Source: Gigaspora margarita (Eukaryota; Glomeromycota; Glomeromycetes; Diversisporales; Gigasporaceae). Taken from it: a stretch of 64,000 bases of DNA. Shown piece by piece: positions 44,818 to 56,263 of this stretch (the stretch's first letter is position 1; every line of letters starts with the position of its first letter). The DNA lies in contig WTPW01000017.1 in the NCBI GenBank assembly GCA_009809945.1, positions 588,857 through 652,856 of the forward strand, written 5' to 3'. Both the position numbers and the translations under genes were made by a program. Below the pieces are notes generated by a model. It saw only the letters and a list, made by a program, of their open reading frames with translations. It searched no databases and was not told the DNA's origin.

Positions 44818-45120
44818 TTGCACCAGGCTGTCAGTTCATTCTTATACGTACTCACCCTTTCTGTTATGCTCGATTCTTTAATACTTTACGCCGAGTATGT
44901 GCAGATCTCACTGTCATCCATAGTCGTCTTTAATCTTCCCACGCCTGGGTTGGGCTCTATCTTTGGTGCTCTAACTTTTGATTCACACAGTTTTAAAACA
45001 TGTGATGACTTTGCCTGTCGCGTTGGGTTGAGTGGCTTGCTCCTTTTTCATCACTCCACATTAAATTATCTAGATATTGTACTAGAGTTTTCTTTAATCG
45101 CTAGTTATATTCTTTCGTAA
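44818..45120 (+). other. 100-codon ORF of unknown value
   Basis: The frame from 44818 is hydrophobic (VSSFLYVLTLSVMLDSLILY; GLGSIFGALTF) and sits in a stretch with lower A/T bias. I recognise no family, and no coding bias distinguishes it from the other frames. It could be a decayed exon. I do not call it a gene. Confidence 0.2.
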
Positions 45121-45379
45121 GCATTGATACTTGCTGTATTATGACGAAAAGTCATGTGAACCGATTTCATAACATATATAGTTAGTCCGATTCCGAAAGA
45201 CAATAATAAAAAAAAGACATTTTTATATAATGATCGTCATGCACTTTAGTTGAGACAAAAACCTGTTAAAGCGATGTATGGTTAAACAATTCTCATGCAA
45301 TAGGTTGTAATGCGTCTGCGGGGTACAAGCACATCGCAGTGTGCGATGCCTAATTAAGTCCTATAGTTTATTATGATTT

Positions 45380-45706
45380 CTCTCGAGATGTTATTATTGG
45401 ACTAACCCAAGGATACAAAATAATTCATTAAGTGGTTTAATTGTTACTGAATTAATTTTATTCATGTTATTATGTCACTTTAGACCTTTTAAAACTCGTC
45501 TAATGAATGGTTTACAGATTAGTATATCAGTTTTTAAACTATTGATTTTACTTTTATTAATGATTCTTGATTTTGTTCATATTCAACCTTTTGAATTGAT
45601 TATTTATTTCTTACATTTTATGATTGTTTTTTTAATGTTGTTTGTAATTTTATTACAATTATTTTCTACAATTACCAATTCATGTTGCAAGAAGAAGGAA
45701 TCATAA
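45380..45706 (+). pseudogene. Fragment of a multi-pass membrane protein, possibly TRP/FLC-type
   Basis: RDVIIGLTQGYK in one frame continues after a shift near 45415 into GLIVTELILFMLLCHFRPFK. Two or three further hydrophobic segments follow, up to CCKKKES and a stop at 45704-45706. The order (R-D-x-I-I-G-L-T-Q, then a helix ending in R-P-F) resembles the last transmembrane part of fungal flavin-carrier/TRP-like proteins. That assignment is from memory of family style and is weak. No upstream domains are present, so it is a fragment or a last exon with a frameshift. Confidence 0.35.
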
Positions 45707-46905
45707 AATTTAAAGAATGACAGAAACTTTAAATATGTCAATATTTTTTATAGGCATGATGTAACTTATATATTTATATAGTTTTTAATAAATATTTTGA
45801 TTTTTAATTTTACTAAAGTAATTAGGTAAATTTACTTTTTTTATTAAAAACTTTTGTAGTCATACTTGCATAACGGACTGTTCAAACCCATTTTATGTCA
45901 ACATTTCGAACATCAAAATCCCAAAAATTCGTAATTGTGAAGTTTTAGGATTTTTTCATGATTTAGTTTTTCAGGATATTATCTCTTCCATCAGAATTTT
46001 GATATTCGGGATATTGACATAAAATCGTTCAAAAAACTTCATTTTGTCAAAAGTCTCTTATTTCTCACAAAATCTGCACAAAAATTCATTTTTAGTTCTT
46101 TAATAAAACTGTTTCCTTGAATATTTTTATTATATTATTAATTTCTAGTTTTTTTTTAATATTACTTAAGTAAAAAATAAAGTATATACGACTATTAACA
46201 TTATTGATTAAGTTACAGTAATCTTTAGAGATGCTTAGTTCGTGCAGTAAATGTATGAGCTATTGGTATTAGCTAATGCAAAATTCTGCTTTTACACAGA
46301 TTAAAAATTGAAATCGTTTAACTAAATAAGAATTGTTCCTCAGCAATTATGTTGGTTATGGATTAAATTATGATTAAGCAGTTAATACGGTTAACTATCA
46401 GAAAATTTTAGGTGGCCCAATCTCTAATACAGATTAGGATTTTTTTTTTTTTTTTAAGAAAATAACTTCAAATGATTGTTGTCATGTAGTTTCTTAGACT
46501 ATGGAATTTTACTCAATCTTCAATAACTGAATTCACGAAGATTGGCGTATATTTCAGGTACTACCACTGAATTCAAACAGTTGTATTTATGTGCAAAGAA
46601 GTTCTATTATAATCAGAGTAAAAGCTTTCTTTATTACTTGATTAATTCAAGAATAAACTTTTTTAATAAGACACTTTCTATTCTTGCTTTACTATAACCT
46701 TTAACATTATTGCATCATTACATTATTTGTTTGTTAACATAATGCTTATACTATTACATAATCCTTACATAGATAATAATTATTACTTTCGTTTAGACTG
46801 GCACACACGTGACAATAACATTAAACTAGTTCATATTGTATTAAAGGAATAAATTAACTATATCTATATCGATGTTAATGATGGATAATTATATTGTCTG
46901 TTACG
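45707..46905. other. Intergenic, no gene seen
   Basis: AT-rich sequence with a T-run at 46440-46455. It separates the membrane-protein fragment from the 3' end of the Kelch gene. Confidence 0.5.
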
Positions 46906-46908
46906 CAT

Positions 46909-48395
46909 TCAATAGCTATATATTTCATGTTTATCAATAAATTTTAGAGTTAAAATGCTTGCAATAGCAAATATTATTAAGGAAATGATACTACCAAAGA
47001 TGGCACCGATAATTATGCTAGTGTTTTTAGAATCAAAACTTGTATTGCTTGAGCTTGTAGTAACTGTAGTAATTGTGGTATTTGGGGTGAATTCAGTGAC
47101 CCATTTATAGGAATCTTTCCGGCTTACGTCTAACATAAATATTTTTGATGAAAGAGTATCATTACCAAATTGACCTTTTGAATATATAAAGGTTAATAAG
47201 TTTAAATNATTTGTATGTACCGGTATGTAACAGCATAAAGATAATTAAAACTTTTACCAAAAGCAACAAACATATAATTATCCACTAACGTTGCAGTATG
47301 ACCATTAAGAGTTAGATTCACAATTGGGTTTAAAATTTTTCCAATTGACCATTGGAAAATTGTGGTATCTAAGATCCACAGATCTCCCAAAACAGTTACA
47401 GAACTATAACCGCCGAAAATTATGATACGTCCGTCGGAAGCTTTTAATTTAAATGATTAATCAAAAAACTTTTATACTTAAATATTTTATTGAGAAAACT
47501 TTATACTAAATAACATACTTAATACAGCTGAAAAATAATTTCGAACAGAAGGAGTTGGGTCCGATATACTCTAATAAGGTTTAAATTATTTTGCTATGAA
47601 ATAATGAAATTTATATATTATTCATTTATTGCAAACCAAATTTGTCCATGTATCAGATTTTGTATTATATAACGGTAACTACGGAACAGTCGATCAATAA
47701 AAGCTAAAACATCAATTTTATTAAAAGAAAAAACTTACTTTATTCATTGGCATATAACCAGTAGAATTATTTCCCCCAATATATAAAATATTTCCATCAG
47801 GCAAAGTTACTGCACGATAACCATACATTTGTAAAGATGCATTTGTTGCATTGCTTAAACTCCACGTTAATGTTAATGAATTGAATATCCAAAGATCATT
47901 TGTGATGGTACTCTTCGAAGGATCGAAACCACTAAAAATTGCAATCAACCCATTATCTAAATTAGCACATGAAATATAATATCTAAGTGGAGGTACGTTT
48001 CCAACAGATGTGATATTAATCCATCGTTGTTTATTTGTATCAAATAGATTAACGAATGATTGATTAACATTAAGTGAACTACCACCAAAAATAAAAATCA
48101 TATCATTATTTTTTCCACCAATACACGCTGTAACTAAATATTTTTGAGGACCGCCAGTATAAGTGAGATCAATCCACGGTATCGAAACATTATCTGTTGT
48201 TGTAAATGGTTTAGAAACATCTAAATAAAAAAATTCATTCGTAATATTAGGCAAATGAATAATTCCACCACTAAAATAGAGTTTATCATCAATAAGGACA
48301 GATGAATGAGATTCTCTTCCATCAGGAATAAAAACCGCAAAAGTAAAAGTATAACTTAGGAGACAAGTGAAAATATAAAAATTAAGCAGCAGCAT
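46909..48395 (-). CDS. Kelch-repeat type I membrane protein, five exons
   Basis: I resolve five minus-strand exons: 48395-47739, 47678-47637, 47570-47519, 47440-47258 and 47174-46909. Together they make 1200 nt and 399 residues. Introns are 60, 66, 78 and 83 bp with GT-AG ends (donors GTAAGT, GTTTGC, GTATGT, GTAAAA). A signal peptide (about 1-21) is followed by Kelch blades: HSSVLIDDKLYFSGG, NDMIFIFGG, GNILYIGG, and across exons 3-4 FSAVLTSDGRIIIFGG. NGHTATLVDNYMFVAFG follows, then a Thr/Ser-rich linker, one transmembrane helix (about 365-391) and a short basic tail. The beta-propeller probably faces outside and binds protein or sugar ligands; no galactose-oxidase catalytic part is evident. 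The N at 47207 falls in intron 4. Confidence 0.85.
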
Positions 48396-49144
48396 AATTA
48401 TGCAATGAGCTAAATTAAATATGCAACTAGCTATTTATAATGATTTATAAAGGTACAATAATGTAACGTGAACGATACTTTGTTTAACTCTGTTTTAAAT
48501 TAAATATCATAAATTGATTCGAAACAAACTATAACGATAATGAATCGTACCAATCAAATTTTTTATTCAATATTTAATTAACAAAAGTGCTTATATTGCT
48601 TTCATAAATCGTTGGATGTTTTACGGTTATTTGTACTTACAGAATAAATTATGCTAAGTGAAATTAAGTTTTGAGACCTTGGATTGCATTGACCACCTAA
48701 GAATTGTACGAAAGATTTAGGCGAATTTTAATTCGTGAATTTATATTATGACATAATGTCATAATGATATTATGATCGAAATAATTTTCAAAGAACTTTT
48801 TGAAATTTTTTCGAAAATAAAGTCAAAAAAAATATAATATTCTTTAATAATCTTCAAAATTTTATAATATTTGCGAACTACAATAATTGGAATATTAATT
48901 TCGATATGTAGTTTGTAGTTTAAAATATCTTTCAAAATTACTTCAACTATTTACTATATATTGTTGACTTTGAAGGAAAATTTTCGTAATGAAGTACCAG
49001 TGTTACACAGTTTTTAAAAAATTTTTCTGTAATGATTACGCAAGATATATTAGCTCATTATAAATTTTACTAGTTGGGACATGAGCAGTCGTACCGAATA
49101 ATTGATTGATGTTCATCCTTGCCATCTGTACTACGTTTTCAATT
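48396..49144. other. Intergenic region upstream of the Kelch gene
   Basis: It holds the presumed Kelch promoter, with TATTTATAATGATTTATAAAGG at 48433-48453 as a possible TATA-like element on the minus-strand side. Otherwise AT-rich with no frame of note. Confidence 0.35.
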
Positions 49145-49348
49145 TCAATTTTTGTTCGCTTTCATATTTGCTATTAGTGATACTGTGAAAGATTTCTCAC
49201 ATTCATAATGGCTTAGATCTGTAAAATTTGCGTCGTATTCAGTTTCTAAAAAACTGTACATTATATTTAGATCCTGGTATGCTGCAAAACAATAGTTCCA
49301 AGCAATAAAAAAATTTAATTTTTTTTCATATTTAAACATAGTGCACAT
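49145..49348 (-). other. 67-codon ORF, possible exon of a lost gene
   Basis: The minus-strand frame reads MCTMFKYEKKLNFFIAWNY and ends LIANMKANKN. A TTTTGCAG acceptor-like word lies inside, and the sequence after it (LETEYDANFTDLSHYECEKS) looks protein-like. No family is recognised. It could be a last exon, but no upstream exon was found. Confidence 0.22.
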
Positions 49349-49381
49349 TAAAGTTTAAGCATATATGAATTAAAAATTAGG

Positions 49382-49419
49382 GTAGCTGCGCGACGCAGTC
49401 GCGCTAAAACCAGGAACGT
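49382..49419 (-). repeat. 38-bp GCGCGAC-hairpin repeat, inverse copy
   Basis: Exact reverse complement of 17724-17761 (ends GTAGCTGCGCGAC...CAGGAACGT). Similarity stops abruptly at both sides. See the first copy for the Helitron-family possibility. Confidence 0.45.
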
Positions 49420-50360
49420 GATGTAACTGTTATCTTGCTCAACTGGTTATCAATTTATAAACGTCTCACTTGGAACAAGACACACACTGAAACAACTTTC
49501 AGGCGTAACTATACGCTTCACTTCTCTTTATTCGTTACAGTCAAAAGACTAACTTTTGCTCTTTCTATTTATATTAATTCTGCGATTACATATATTGTTT
49601 AACACTTATAATTCTCTAATTTTACTTTTTTCATTGTAATAAAATAAACTCTTAAATTCTACTAATAAAATCGTCTTTGTTACGGTGATCGATGATTACA
49701 ATACCGTTGCCCAACATTATAATACTTGACATAATTCTGGTCGACTATATTACCAAATAAGCTGTTCAAATTTATTTTCATTCTATCTTTGCACTTTTCG
49801 CTTTGTATACATTTTGTATTAAATCATTAATAATCACTTTATAGACAACTTAATTCATAGATAATTAATTTACAGACAAGATTATTCTACAGACGATTAA
49901 TTCACAGACAAATTCATTTTGTTGACAATATATTTAGCCAACAATTACTTCATAAATTGCACCAGCTTTACCGTAAATTCCCGAAACAACGTCCATGCCC
50001 GCTATTTCGAGAATTTACGGTAAATTAAACTTAATTCTAACGACAATGACTAGAATTAATTTGCCTGTTAAATCTGATGTCATTGAAATAACTGCCAATA
50101 AAACAAACTTGTTTGTGAATAAATCGATTGTAAAATAATCTTACCTGTAATTAGATTCTCTGCGAACTAAATTGTCTGTGAAGTAATTTTTGATGAGTTG
50201 ATGCTACTGAATAGATTAAGTAAAAACTCAATAAAATCGAAATAGATCACAATAAATACAATTTGAATCTTAAGGCAGTCTGATAGCGATTGAGAATACT
50301 TTACCTGATTTCGTTCTACCATATTACTGCGTTCTCAGAATAACACAAATACCAAATCTG
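49420..50360. other. Intergenic with a 66-bp hairpin at about 49972-50035
   Basis: TTTACCGTAAATTC and GAATTTACGGTAAA pair around CCGAAACAACGTCCATGCCC. ACAGAC(A/G)A words (49850-49920) form a weak repeat. No gene is seen. Confidence 0.5.
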
Positions 50361-50787
50361 GTGTTACGATCGGTTGGGAGAGCTTGATGAAATTGGGCCG
50401 GTTTAGTTCGATCGTGTACAAATTGTGATTAAGGTTAAATGGTTTAAAACGATAACTAACACACATAATTACGGGAATAAGGGTCCTCTTTATTAATATG
50501 AATCAATACATTGGATTATTACAGAAATACTATCTACAACCCTACTTGTTCTTCCTCCATAAGCTAAAACCAAACCCTTATATATTTTTAATTCATATGG
50601 GAGCTTTAATCACTCGTCAAATCTCCAAACGGGTAATCTCCAAACGAGTAATTGATCACCCGTCTGGAGATTTGATTACCAGTTTGGAGATTTGATCACC
50701 CGTTTAGGGCTTTGATCACCTGTTTGTAGATTCAATCACCCGACTATGCCACAAAATTTGCCAAAATAAAAATAAATAACGATAACA
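50361..50787. repeat. Possible LTR or LTR-derived fragment
   Basis: It begins TGTTACGATCGGTTGGGAG, close to the reverse complement of the LTR end at 60075-60094 (CTCCCAACCGATAGTAACA). A TAACA occurs at 50783-50787. No matching target duplication is found, so the right edge is uncertain. A 22-bp tandem repeat (GGAGATTTGATCACCCGTTT, both strands) fills 50615-50750. Confidence 0.3.
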
Positions 50788-51317
50788 ATACTAACTAAAA
50801 ATAGAAAAAGTTGACATAAACACCGGCATGACCAGGGCGACCACCAATTTTACGGTCATGTGGGTAGCTTACCTGCAGCAATTGTTGCAAACTAATCAGT
50901 ATTATATATCTGTATATAGGCCATGAAAATTTTGACCCTGCATTACATATTGACATATTGAGCATTATTGATGCCACTCTCATGGCCCGTAAATTTATGG
51001 CTGCTCTGGTTGTGTTTCTAGGGATGTATTGAAAATCTCAATTTTACTGCGTTTAGCACATTGCACATCAGGTATTAAAATGCCATAGTAGCCATACATT
51101 AAGATTTTTAAAATTTTTCAAGTATTAAAACCTTATGTGAGGGTTAGAGTTATGGCTAAAATAAGGCTTTTTTTATGCTAAAAATTCGTGGAAAATCTTT
51201 TTTGTTAGTGCGCAGTAGACGGTTTCATAAAGAGTCATTATTAGATTGGTGCACTTCCGGCGATCATGGTCTTGCTGGGGCAGTTTGTAATCATGTGACA
51301 TAATTTTGGGTTTGATG
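50788..51317. other. Intergenic, no gene seen
   Basis: Two short minus-strand frames (50795-50983 and 51241-51501) have no motif. The second is mostly MITE sequence. Confidence 0.4.
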
Positions 51318-51319
51318 TA

Positions 51320-51484
51320 CAGTCAGGCCTCTCAAATGCACACCCTTGGGACCATAGTAAAAATTTCAAAAATGTGCATTTAGAGAGGTCAAAATCTATA
51401 ATTGTTATATTACTTGGGACCATGCAGAAGCGTGTATTTTCATATAGCGTGCATTTAGGGAGTGCATTTAGAGAGGTCTGACTG
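51320..51484. mobile_element. 165-bp TA-flanked MITE, CAGTCAGGCCTCTCAAATGC ends
   Basis: CAGTCAGGCCTCTCAAATGC is mirrored by GCATTTAGAGAGGTCTGACTG. TA lies at 51318-51319 and 51485-51486. CAGTC...CCTCTC ends with a TA duplication are typical of pogo/Tigger-type (Tc1/mariner superfamily) elements. Additional GTGCATTTAGAGAGG words lie inside. Confidence 0.85.
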
Positions 51485-51659
51485 TAACATAAATTGATCA
51501 ATTAAAACGACTTCCATCATTCTGTAAAACCCAACACAAACAAAATCTAGTCTATTACTTCCTCCTCCACGCTCCAGACAATAATTCACAGTACAAATTT
51601 TCTTTTTTGCTTAAAAATATTTATTAATTCAATTTCACAATGTTAGATAGCTGTGGGCT

Positions 51660-52441
51660 AGGTGTTCTAGGTGTTTGATAATTTTGATTGGTGGGATATT
51701 TATTAGTGGAAATTACTATTGCATTGATTTTCTTTTTGAAGAACCCTCCACAGTTCCTGTTCATAATCAAGAAAAGGAAGAGGATGATGTTCAAAATATT
51801 ATTCTTGTGGGAAGAACAGGTGCTGGTAGATCAACTTTGGAAATTTTCTATCAAGTGATAAAAAATTTACTGAAATAGCTGGAAGCGCGAGTAGAACGAA
51901 AAGAATAAAAAAAAAAAAGATGTCTTTGATTGGAATGGAAAAATATATAATGTAATTGATACTATCAGAATAGGTGATACCGTTGAATTATCAAAAATGA
52001 AAAAATATCGGGGGTTTTTTTTTGGATATTTGAAATAATCAGAAACACAAAAATTAAACAAGAATTTATTGTTTACAAAGATCTGATATGAAACTCATCA
52101 GGTGGAAGGTTAACAAACTTTCAAAATATGTGGGCCAATTTTCTATTATAACCATATTGTTTTAGTATGTACAAATTTTCCAATGTTTGAAGATGATGGA
52201 TGACTCATGCGATCGAGACTCAAAAAGACTTCTTAGAGATCGTAGGAACCAAAATATTGTTGAACTAATTAGGAATTCTAAACTCATTCATGTAGTTAAT
52301 CCATCACTTTGCTCACTATACTATAGGGACGGTGCAGAACTTTCCCAGATATCTTCAAGAAAAAAATTACTGAATTACTTAGAATTGATTGCTTCTATTG
52401 ACAATATTGGGACTGAAAAAATATTAAATTCTGCAGATTAA
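51660..52441 (+). pseudogene. AIG1-like P-loop GTPase, frameshifted remnant
   Basis: NIILVGRTGAGRSTL (about 51795-51839) is a Walker A motif in which the usual Lys is Arg. The family sequence then continues in other frames: DKKFTEIAGSASRTK at about 51858, VFDWNGKIYNVIDTIRIGDT at about 51922 (G3-like DT.G region), and VCTNFPMFEDD at about 52168. RRNQNIVELIRNSKLIHVVN and RKKLLNYLEL follow near 52230-52380. At least three frameshifts and the loss of the P-loop Lys indicate a dead gene. AIG1/IMAP-like GTPases bind GTP and are expanded in Rhizophagus-type fungi. An upstream hydrophobic leader (MIILIGGIFISG) may not belong to the gene. Confidence 0.75.
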
Positions 52442-54177
52442 AAACAAGACTTATATTATTGGTTTTAAAAATTCGAAGAAATTATCTACAAAATTACTTG
52501 TATACTAATATTACGCTCCCCTAATTTGTGTTATCTTTTACTCTTATTCTTATTTATTTATTTATTAATTTTGTTTCTGCTCTCTTTTTTTTTTGTTGAT
52601 GCTCTTTTTTTTTTTTATTTCTCTCTTTTTTCGCATTTATTTTAATATTAATTCTATATAAAGATCTTGTTTGGTAGAGCGTAAATTAGAATTGTGCGTG
52701 AGAATTAGGAAGAACTTATAGGGTGGCAGAAGCTGTACAAGTTGTAGCAACAATTGTGAATTATAGCAAATAATGTGTACGAAGAATCATCGCTTTACAG
52801 AGTTTGAATATATGGAATTGGTAATTATATCATTATGAAATTATTGGAGACTTGAGAAAATAAAGATCAATGATATTTTAGGAGTCTATGCTGCATCACA
52901 TAAGACAAGCCACCGGATAAAAGGTAATTATACCAACTATTGGAGTTCACTTGGTGCTCAATTGGACATAATATCGACGATCATTAATTGATAAAAAAGA
53001 TCTTACTTATAAGAATATTCGGAAATTAATTTCCGGAGCAGAGCAGAGAAACTTAAGTCCAGACAATAGGGAAAATTTGGATTCCGTGGGGTTCCAAGGG
53101 GTGTAAAATAAAGTAAAATTCGCATAGTGATATATGTGAGTCGATCACAACTTTGTTGATCCTTAATCGATCCGTGTTATCGATTGGTTAATCCAATTGT
53201 TATGAATAAGAAGCAAATCACAAAAATATACAAAATTTCTAAATCAGAGTCTTTTGACCGAATATTGGGAACTTACATTATGATGAGTATTTAAACTTAT
53301 TATAAAATTCAACCTTTTATGTAACTCAAAGCTTAAATATTAAATTATTCATACCTTTAAAAGCTTTTATTTAGCATTATTGAAGAGCTTTATTTTAATT
53401 AAGCAGACCAGAAATTTTATGGACACAATTGTTTAGTCAAAAGTTTTTATAAACTAATTTGCAATGTACGTACATCAAACAACAGAACACGTTACTCAAG
53501 ATAAATTTAGAAAATTTGGGTATATAATACTGCTATATTCCGCCAGCAATTGATGGCGAAGTAAATTCATATTATTAGATGAGTTTTCCACCAATTCATC
53601 TAATGTTGTCGAAACAAAACTTTGTCAAGTATACTCGATCTTCAAGACAAGATCGTGAAAAACAAATCCATTTGCTAGAAAATTAATGATTTATAAATCA
53701 TATTAATATAACAACAGGCATTCCAATTTTTTCGAGCAAAATGAAAGTTTTTTCTACCAAAAAAAAAAACAACTCAAAAAAGCCGATTTAATTGCCGTTA
53801 TTTTCAAAATGTAAATTACAACTAAAGGTTGCATCTATTAGAGAGATGATGTGATGTATAAATTGATACCGTTTTTTAAAAACATTCTTTGTGCAAATGT
53901 AATCAAAAAAACATTTAAGTTATACTTTATGTGAAATTATCTTTTATAATAAGTTTTTGTGAAATAACGTCCACTATTTTTAGATTTGCGAATAACATAC
54001 CAATCTCAAAGAACGTAAATTGTAAAATGACGCATAACATACTGTATTATATTTTTAAATTTAATTTAAAATATAACAATTGATATACCAATACAATTTC
54101 ATGCAATAAACTAAGAACGATTTCCACAAATATCATATTATGCAAATTATCATTGTTTTGCGAACAAGCAGATTTAT
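52442..54177. other. 1.7-kb intergenic region, no gene seen
   Basis: T-rich runs at 52560-52630. A weak hairpin, ATTAGATGAGTTTTCCACC / AATTCATCTAAT, lies near 53575-53605. No long frame is present. Confidence 0.5.
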
Positions 54178-54540
54178 CACGTAACCAGTGTTGGACATCT
54201 TATGTTCTCATGTTCTCATGAGAACATCACTTTTAATTTGAGAACATTTACAAAATTTAAGATGTCCTCTGTTAAATTTTTTTGAGAACATTAAGTTTGA
54301 AAAATATGTTCTCTATATAAATATATAAAGTAATAAAAAGTATTTTTATTAATATTGCAGTTTAAAATAATTAAGCTCATAAATATTTAATCATTAGTTA
54401 GTTGAAATAGAGAACAATTTAGTTGTTCTTGAATCATAGAAAAATTTAAATAATATAATTTATTTGTTTATCCATTCCCAGTTTGGTGCAATATAGACAT
54501 TATTATGTAAACTTTGATATACATATAATATCATCATACA

Positions 54541-55207
54541 CAGGTTGAATCAATGAATACTGGGTACCAGTGTATAAAATAGCATGATAAAAATCCGGAT
54601 CTACCGTTTTTTATATTGCATATACCTGTATTTTAAAATTGGGCCGGTGCAACAAACGGTGCATGATCCGGAATTTTTTGAAGTAACCGGTGCGTGCATC
54701 TATGTGCCCCCAATGATCTGATGATCATTTTCTACTAATGCAGGTTTTTTTTTTTTTGAACCGGTATTTTTTTATATAACAGGTGCATGTACCGGTAAAT
54801 TAAAATTTCTATTTTAAACACTGCTGGGTACATACCAGGTAAGGTACACACTGGGAGACAAGTCTCCTGGTATGTACCCGGTATTCTACTATAGATCTGC
54901 CAAATAACTGTTGCATATTGGTAGCATATCAGTAGTATATCAGTAATATAATGGGAGGTAGATTGATACCAGTAACATAACAGTGACATGCTGGGACATC
55001 CCAGTATCTTACTCTTAGTCCAAATAGTACTAAGAATAAAATACTGGGATCTCTGGCATGTTACTGTTATGTTATTGGTATTGATCTAATGTGCTACCAA
55101 TATGTTCCCAATATGCAACAGGTATTTGGTGGATCTATAGTAGAATATTGGGTAACTTGTTACCTAGTATGTACCCAGTATGTACCCAGTATTTACTGAT
55201 TCAACCT
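54541..55207. mobile_element. Foldback element, GGTTGAATCA ends, copy 2 (middle layer)
   Basis: GGTTGAATCAATGAATACTG mirrors CAGTATTTACTGATTCAACC. The inner arms ATATTGGTAGCATATCAGT and TGCTACCAATATG follow, and the centre CTTACTCTTAGTCCAAATAG matches the centre of 8405-8832. Its left arm is cut by 54568-54823. Frames at 54735-54989 and 55091-55282 are arm artefacts. Confidence 0.82.
54568..54823. mobile_element. 256-bp hAT-type MITE, innermost layer
   Basis: CAGTGTATAAAATAG is mirrored by CTATTTTAAACACTG (one mismatch). It is flanked by an exact 8-bp duplication CTGGGTAC at 54560-54567 and 54824-54831. CCGGT/ACCGG words repeat in the interior. The duplicated word is part of the host element's own GTACCCAG repeat. 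Confidence 0.92.
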
Positions 55208-55654
55208 ATAATATGGATCCCAATTATATCAATATTTAACATAAATTTTCAGAAAGCTAAACTCACTAAAATGATAACATAAATTTTTATAAGAAAATTA
55301 TTTAATAAATCTTTAGTTAAACTTTAGTGCTATGTTTTAAAATTTTATAGTGAGAAATTTTTTGATTCAATAAATTTATTATAGTAATTTATTTATTTGA
55401 AGATTTAAGAGATTTAATAGCTTATTTAAAAACTAAATATACAAGCCAGATCAAACCAATAACATCTCAACATTATCTAAAATTCTCAAATATTAAATTG
55501 TTTTTTTTTTAAAAAAATAAACAAATGAAGTTATAGACTTATTATTATGAATAACATAGCTTTGTTTATACATTTTAGTTATTTTTTATTATTAGTAATT
55601 TTTAAATATAAATTAAAAATAAAAAGAAATAAATAACTAAAAGAAGTATAAAAG

Positions 55655-55815
55655 TATAGGTAGTGGGAAAGAGAATAAGTATAAGAAAATAAGAGTGAGA
55701 AAAAAAGTGTGAGAGTAAGAAAGAGTAAGAAAGAGTAATAGAGAGAGTAAGAGGGTATGTGTGAAAGAAAAAAGATAGAAAGAGAGAAAGAGAGAGAGAT
55801 AAAGAAAGAGAGAAT
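55655..55815. repeat. GA-rich polypurine tract
   Basis: About 160 bases almost free of pyrimidines other than T: runs of GAAAGAGTAAGAAAGAG, AGAGAGAGAG and similar. The complementary minus-strand frame (55637-55840, Leu/Ser/Phe only) is low complexity. The tract could adopt triplex-like structure. Confidence 0.85.
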
Positions 55816-55973
55816 AAATATTTTTTCTAATTAAGAACATATAAAAATTTTTGGGAACATTAAATAAATAAATATGTTCTTATGGAAACATAAATTTCAA
55901 ACCATATTTTCAACACTGCACATAACTATGATAATTTATTTACAAAATATGTAGTGGTGCTCTGGAAAACAAC

Positions 55974-56234
55974 ATATGGGACCCCGCACAGCAAAACAGT
56001 GCATTGGGACAATCATGTGATTTTGAGAAAATTACAATTGAAAATCATCACGTGATTAATTTTAATTATAATAATAACGAACCAAATTCTAAATTTACAC
56101 ATATTTTTATTAATATATTTTACAAATTAATACCATTTTTAGAAAGATATAATATATAAACAGATTATTATTATAAAATCTCAAAATCTGATTGGTTGGC
56201 CCAATGCACTGTTTTGCTGTGCAGGGTCCCATAT
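55974..56234. mobile_element. 261-bp MITE, ATATGGGACCCCGCACAGCA ends
   Basis: ATATGGGACCCCGCACAGCA and TGCTGTGCAGGGTCCCATAT are the ends, extended inward by AAACAGTGCATTGGG / CCCAATGCACTGTTT. The interior is AT-rich. The frame at 56110-56382 (-) is not supported. Confidence 0.88.
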
Positions 56235-56263
56235 ACCCTTTTTCTTGTTTATAATAAAGTTTA

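Larger units (their letters stand above)
54186..55918. mobile_element. hAT-like element, outer layer of a three-deep nest
   Basis: CAGTGTTGGACATCTTATG at 54186 is mirrored by CATATTTTCAACACTG ending 55918. The flanks are CACGTAAC (54178-54185) and CACATAAC (55919-55926). Subterminal TGTTCTCATGAGAACAT words repeat on both sides. The foldback element 54541-55207 sits inside it and itself holds the MITE 54568-54823. A polypurine tract occupies 55655-55815. Confidence 0.85.

Noticed and set aside
55637..55840. 67-codon Leu/Phe/Ser-only frame on the minus strand
   Set aside because: It is the complement of a GA-rich polypurine tract. Low complexity, not a membrane protein.
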